Assembly: GCA_900314855.1 (NCBI GenBank)
Contig: OMWZ01000010.1
Location: forward strand, 1-64,000
DNA length: 64,000 bases
From: an uncultured Selenomonadales bacterium
GTDB lineage: Bacteria > Bacillota > Negativicutes > Acidaminococcales > Acidaminococcaceae
Direction of reading: 5' to 3'
Shown: piece after piece, positions 60,650 through 64,000 of the stretch
Numbering within the stretch: position 1 is the stretch's first letter
Layout of the letters: each line of letters begins with the position of its first letter
Notes under the pieces: generated by a model
The model's input: the letters and a program-made list of their open reading frames with translations, nothing else
What the model was told of the DNA's origin: nothing
Databases searched by the model: none
Made by a program: the position numbers and the translations under genes

Positions 60650-62035
60650 ATGCAACTGACGATTACACCTTTGCAGCTCACCCTGCTGCTGATGACGATT
60701 TTCCTGGTCATCGGCGGGGGCATTTACGCATCCCGGACGGTCCGCACAGCCGAGGGATACACTCTGGGAGGCCGCTCCGCCGGACCGGCCATGCTGGCCG
60801 GGAGCCTGGCCGGCACCATGGTAGGCGGCGGTGCCACCATCGGCACGGCGCAGCTCGCTTCGTCGGTCGGCCTGTCGGCCTGGTGGTTCACGCTCGGATC
60901 GGGAATTACCTTTATCCTCATGGGTCTTTTTTACGCCCGGCCCCTGCGCCGGACCAACCTGGAGACCATCCCCCAATATCTCTCCCTGCACTACGGGGAC
61001 GCCGTCGGCAAAGCCGCCACGGTCGTCGCTTCCCTGGGCATCTTTTTCAGCATTGTGGCCAGTCTCCTGCCGGGCATGGAAATGATTTCCGCCCTCTTCG
61101 GCACGCCGGCGTCCCTGTCGACGCTGCTGCTGCTGCTCCTGGTCTTCGCCTACATCTTTTTCGGCGGCATGAAAAGCGCTGGGGTCGGTGGAATCCTGAA
61201 AATGGTCCTAATCTGGGTCACCCTGCTTCTGTCAGGCGCGTCGGCCTATACGGCCCTGCATACGGACCCCCGGTACGCGGCGGCGCTGTCGGCCTTTCCC
61301 TGGTACAGCCTTTTCGGCCGCGGCGTCGACTCGGCCCTGTCGAATTTCCTGTCCCTGCTGGTCGGCGTCCTGTCGACACAGACCTACATCCAATGCCTGT
61401 TTTCGGCGTCAAGCCCGAAGACCGCCATGTACGGGTCCTTCGCCGGCGCCCTCATCACGATTCCTGTCGGGCTCCCCTGCTCCCTCATCGGTATGTACAT
61501 GCACGTGGCGCGACCGGATGTGCCGGCCATGCTGGTCCTGCCGACCTATCTGTTGGAACACCAGCCGGCCTGGATCGGTTCCCTGGCCCTCGGCGGCATC
61601 GTCCTGTCCCTCATCGGGTCCATCGGCGGCCTCAGCCTAGGCATCAGCACCATGCTGACCAAGGACCTGCTGACCCCTCTCCTGCGCCTGCAGGAAGGGC
61701 GGAATCAGCTCCATCTGGCCCGCGGTCTCATCGTCGTCATCCTGGCCGCTGCCAGCGTCTTCGCCATCGCCCACGCGGACTCGCAGATCCTGTTCTGGAA
61801 TTTCCTGTCCATGGCCCTGCGCGGGGCCGGCGTCTTCCTGCCCCTGACCCTGGCCATCTTCGCGCCGCGTGCCGTCCCGGGACACTGGGTCCTGGCCTCA
61901 CTCCTCCTGAGCACCGTCGTGGCTCTCGCGGCGACCTTGTCCGGAACATCCGTCAAGCCGGTCTTTCTCGGTGTCGCCGTCAGCGCCGCCGTCCTCCTCG
62001 CCGGCCACTTGGTCGGGGCAAGATGTCGAAGCTGA
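60650..62035 (+). CDS. Sodium:solute symporter, SSS family
   Basis: A 461-residue membrane protein with about 12 segments and the SSS-family pattern: RTAEGYTLGGRSAG after the first segment, GTMVGGGATIGTAQLA, then FFGGMKSAGVGGILKMVLIW and a C-terminal IGSIGGLSLGISTMLTKDLL. It differs from PutP and the substrate is unknown. I chose ATG 60650, behind CGGAGG; the frame is open 41 codons upstream into the promoter. Ends at a strong terminator. Paralogue of the PutP-like gene at 26375. Confidence 0.88.
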   Translation: MQLTITPLQLTLLLMTIFLVIGGGIYASRTVRTAEGYTLGGRSAGPAMLAGSLAGTMVGGGATIGTAQLASSVGLSAWWFTLGSGITFILMGLFYARPLRRTNLETIPQYLSLHYGDAVGKAATVVASLGIFFSIVASLLPGMEMISALFGTPASLSTLLLLLLVFAYIFFGGMKSAGVGGILKMVLIWVTLLLSGASAYTALHTDPRYAAALSAFPWYSLFGRGVDSALSNFLSLLVGVLSTQTYIQCLFSASSPKTAMYGSFAGALITIPVGLPCSLIGMYMHVARPDVPAMLVLPTYLLEHQPAWIGSLALGGIVLSLIGSIGGLSLGISTMLTKDLLTPLLRLQEGRNQLHLARGLIVVILAAASVFAIAHADSQILFWNFLSMALRGAGVFLPLTLAIFAPRAVPGHWVLASLLLSTVVALAATLSGTSVKPVFLGVAVSAAVLLAGHLVGARCRS

Positions 62036-62096
62036 CCTGCCGGCAATGTCCGGCCACGGACGATCCGCCCGATTCCACCTTTCCTACAACGACAAA

Positions 62097-62136
62097 CGGC
62101 GCCTGCCGGAGTTTCCTCTGGCAGGCGCCGTTTTTT
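62097..62136 (+). terminator. Terminator of the SSS symporter gene
   Basis: CGGCGCCTGCC and GGCAGGCGCCG form an 11-bp stem with a 12-base loop, followed by six T; AAA on the left may also help the convergent gene. Confidence 0.9.
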
Positions 62137-62188
62137 CTATGGCAGGGCGCCGCGCGGGGTCCTGTTTCTTCTTCCGTTTTCGTGAATC

Positions 62189-63754
62189 TTATCCCTTGAA
62201 GAAGGTCCCGAAGATGCCACGGACGATGCTGGCGCCGACGTTGCCGCCCACGGCCCGTCCGAAACTGCCCAGCACCTTGCCGCCCACTTCACGGCCGACC
62301 TGGCGTCCGACGGAGCCCAGGATGGAATTGCCCACGCTCTTGACGGCCCGGGTCTTGGCCCGTTCTTCCCGTTCGGCCAGCTTGGCTTCTTCCTTCAGGC
62401 GCTTTTCCTCTTCTTTAGCCCGTTCGGCTTCTTCCGCCGCCTGGGCCGCCGCTTTCGCCTCGGCTTCGTCCTGGCGGGCCAGGACTTCGTAGGCCGAATC
62501 GCGGTCGAAATAGGCAGCGTACTTGCTATACAGCATGCTGCCCTTGACGGCCTGGTCCCGCAGCGTATCGGGAGCGGCACCCATGCTGCTCTGCGGCGGC
62601 AGGATTGCCACGCTCTGGGCCATGCCGGGAACACCGTCTTCGCCCAAGAAGGAAACAACGGCTTTGCCCGTGCCGAGGGACAGGATGGTCTGCTCCGTAT
62701 CGAAGGCCGGGTTGGCACGGTACGAAGCCGCGGCCGCCTTAACGGCCTTCTGGTCCGCCGGCGTGTAGGCCCGCAGACCGTGCTGGATCTTGTTGCCCAG
62801 CTGGGCCAAGACCCCGTCGGGGATGTCCGCCGGATTCTGCGTGCAGAAATAAATGCCGACACCCTTCGAGCGGATCAGTTTGACGACCTGCTCAATCTTG
62901 TCCAGCAAGGTTTTGGACGCATCGTGAAAGAGCAGGTGCGCTTCATCGAAGAAAAAGACCATCTTCGGTTTCGCCATGTCGCCCACTTCGGGCAGGGTCT
63001 CGAAAAGTTCCGAAATCATCCACAGCAGGAAGGTGGAGTACATGGTGCCGTTCTGGATGAGGCTGCGGCTGTCCAGGATATGAATCATGCCCTTGCCGTT
63101 TTCCTGGCACAGCCAGTCCGTGATCTGCAGGGCCGGCTCGCCGAAGAAACGGTCGCCGCCGGCCAATTCCAGTGCCACGACGGCCCGCATGATGGCCGCC
63201 AGGGACTGGCTGCTCATTTTGCCGTAGTCCCCTTCGAAATCGGTCCGGTGTTCCGACACATAGCGAAGCATGGCCTTCAGGTCCTTCGTATCGATCAGGA
63301 GCAGCTTGCTGTCATCGGCGATTTTGAAGACAATGGACAAGATGTCGCCCTGCAGCGGGTTGAGCTGCAGGATGCGGGCCAGGAGCACAGGCCCGATCTC
63401 GGAAATGGTCGTCCGCAGGGGGATGCCCTGTTCCCCGAAGATATCCCAAATCGTCACCGGACAGCCGCTGTACGTGAACCCCGCGTCCGCCAGGCCAAAC
63501 CGCCCGATGCGTTTTTGCATCTCCGGGCTGTCCGTGCCGGGACACATCATGCCGGAAATATCCCCTTTGACGTCGGCCATGAAGACCGGCACGCCCATGG
63601 CGCTGAAGGACTCGGCGAGCACCTTCAGGGTCACCGTTTTGCCCGTGCCCGTCGCCCCGGCGACGAGGCCGTGGCGGTTGGCCATCTTCGGCAGCAGGAA
63701 GACATTCTCTCCCGCTTCTGTTTGCGCAATCCAAACCTTACCATCTTTCAGCAT
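62189..63754 (-). CDS. HerA-like ATPase (DUF853/YjgR family)
   Basis: A 521-residue P-loop ATPase. Walker A VAGATGTGKTVTLK lies at about 31-44, and the Walker B region MVFFFDEAHLLFHD at about 267-280; NPADIPDGVLAQLGNKIQHG is the family's sensor-region motif. A charged Ala/Glu/Lys coiled coil (about 425-470) and a Gly-rich tail follow. The family is widespread, of unknown function, related to HerA/FtsK translocases that move DNA. A cytoplasmic protein. Own unit, convergent with the symporter. Confidence 0.9.
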   Translation of the reverse strand: MLKDGKVWIAQTEAGENVFLLPKMANRHGLVAGATGTGKTVTLKVLAESFSAMGVPVFMADVKGDISGMMCPGTDSPEMQKRIGRFGLADAGFTYSGCPVTIWDIFGEQGIPLRTTISEIGPVLLARILQLNPLQGDILSIVFKIADDSKLLLIDTKDLKAMLRYVSEHRTDFEGDYGKMSSQSLAAIMRAVVALELAGGDRFFGEPALQITDWLCQENGKGMIHILDSRSLIQNGTMYSTFLLWMISELFETLPEVGDMAKPKMVFFFDEAHLLFHDASKTLLDKIEQVVKLIRSKGVGIYFCTQNPADIPDGVLAQLGNKIQHGLRAYTPADQKAVKAAAASYRANPAFDTEQTILSLGTGKAVVSFLGEDGVPGMAQSVAILPPQSSMGAAPDTLRDQAVKGSMLYSKYAAYFDRDSAYEVLARQDEAEAKAAAQAAEEAERAKEEEKRLKEEAKLAEREERAKTRAVKSVGNSILGSVGRQVGREVGGKVLGSFGRAVGGNVGASIVRGIFGTFFKG

Positions 63755-63826
63755 AAGTTCCTCCCATCCCGTTTCGGGAATTCTGGACTGAAGTCTACCG
63801 GCACGCCACCGGTTTCACCGTACCGC

Positions 63827-64000
63827 TTACGCGCGGTTCCGGAGCAGGCTGCGCCGCCGCATGGCCATCAGGACCATCGTCAGGATGGCGATACCGAAGC
63901 AGAGCGAAATGGGCGCGCTCTTCGAGAAGCCGGCGATCAGGAACGTAAAGAAAGAAACGCCGGCCACGGTCAGCGCGTACGGCAGCTGCGTGGTCACGTG
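63827..64000 (-). CDS. C-terminal end of an NhaC-family antiporter (partial)
   Basis: The last 57 codons and stop of a gene running off the right edge. The fragment begins HVTTQLPYALTVAGVSFFTF, which matches the DHVxTQLPYAL segment of NhaC antiporters, followed by two membrane segments and a short Arg-rich tail. It differs from the complete NhaC at 36295-37659. Start not visible. Confidence 0.75.
   Translation of the reverse strand, partial: HVTTQLPYALTVAGVSFFTFLIAGFSKSAPISLCFGIAILTMVLMAMRRRSLLRNRA

Overview
The window (64 kb, GC-rich, genes mostly on the minus strand) looks like the chromosome of an anaerobic member of the Negativicutes (Veillonellales, Megasphaera/Dialister-like). This is an inference. 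The gene order of the first 20 kb is the Bacillus/Clostridium rrn-lysS...ftsH-hpt-tilS-divIC-mazG-spoVB-mfd block, but the spore genes normally inside it are absent, LysRS carries a C-terminal tRNA-binding extension, and the IMP dehydrogenase is of an unusual type. I found no phage, insertion sequence or CRISPR array. The taxonomic call rests on recognition of proteins, not on a database search.

Layout. 1-297: promoter and leader of what is probably an rRNA operon leaving the left edge, plus the lysS terminator. 0.3-20 kb: information-processing and cell-maintenance genes (lysS, greA, an acyl-ACP-reductase-like dehydrogenase and partner, dusB, coaX, birA, ftsH, hpt, tilS, S1-domain protein, divIC, mazG, MATE/SpoVB-type flippase, mfd). 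20-26 kb: glpX, a CcdA/TlpA thiol-redox pair, pyrG, argS and a DUF1934 gene. 26-38 kb: transport and accessory metabolism (PutP, CHAD-domain protein, hydroxyacid dehydrogenase, glyoxalase, DUF456, MscS, adenine deaminase, TSUP exporter, tRNA-Arg(CCU), NhaC antiporter). 38-44 kb: polyphosphate module (ppk1 and two Ppx/GppA-HD proteins, one with degenerate motifs). 44-53 kb: DUF4127 protein, guaB and a purine operon purE-F-M-N-IMP cyclohydrolase-D. 53-55.6 kb: an ArsR-type metal sensor, a DUF1847 Cys-rich protein, a broken TRIC-type channel gene and a family-4-like uracil-DNA glycosylase in one transcription unit. 55.7-60.5 kb: an Fbp/Afu-type ABC importer with an L-ribulose-5-phosphate 4-epimerase as last gene, visibly more AT-rich than its neighbours. 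60.6-64 kb: an SSS-family symporter, a HerA-like (DUF853) ATPase and the end of a second NhaC antiporter.

How the genes work together. The purine operon, guaB, hpt and adenine deaminase cover parts of de novo synthesis, GMP formation and salvage; the AICAR formyltransferase half of PurH is not here and must lie elsewhere. Ppk1, the Ppx pair and perhaps the CHAD protein suggest polyphosphate storage and turnover. Many sigma-70-type promoters with near-consensus boxes and 16-18 bp spacers can be read, several followed by palindromes or hairpins in the leader (S1-protein operon, mfd, glpX, pyrG, DUF1934-argS, purE), so leader-level regulation may be common in this genome. The most interesting leads are the ABC importer-AraD operon (possible uptake of an already phosphorylated sugar), the AAR-like reductase with its conserved cysteine, the Tritrichomonas-type IMP dehydrogenase and the stand-alone IMP cyclohydrolase.
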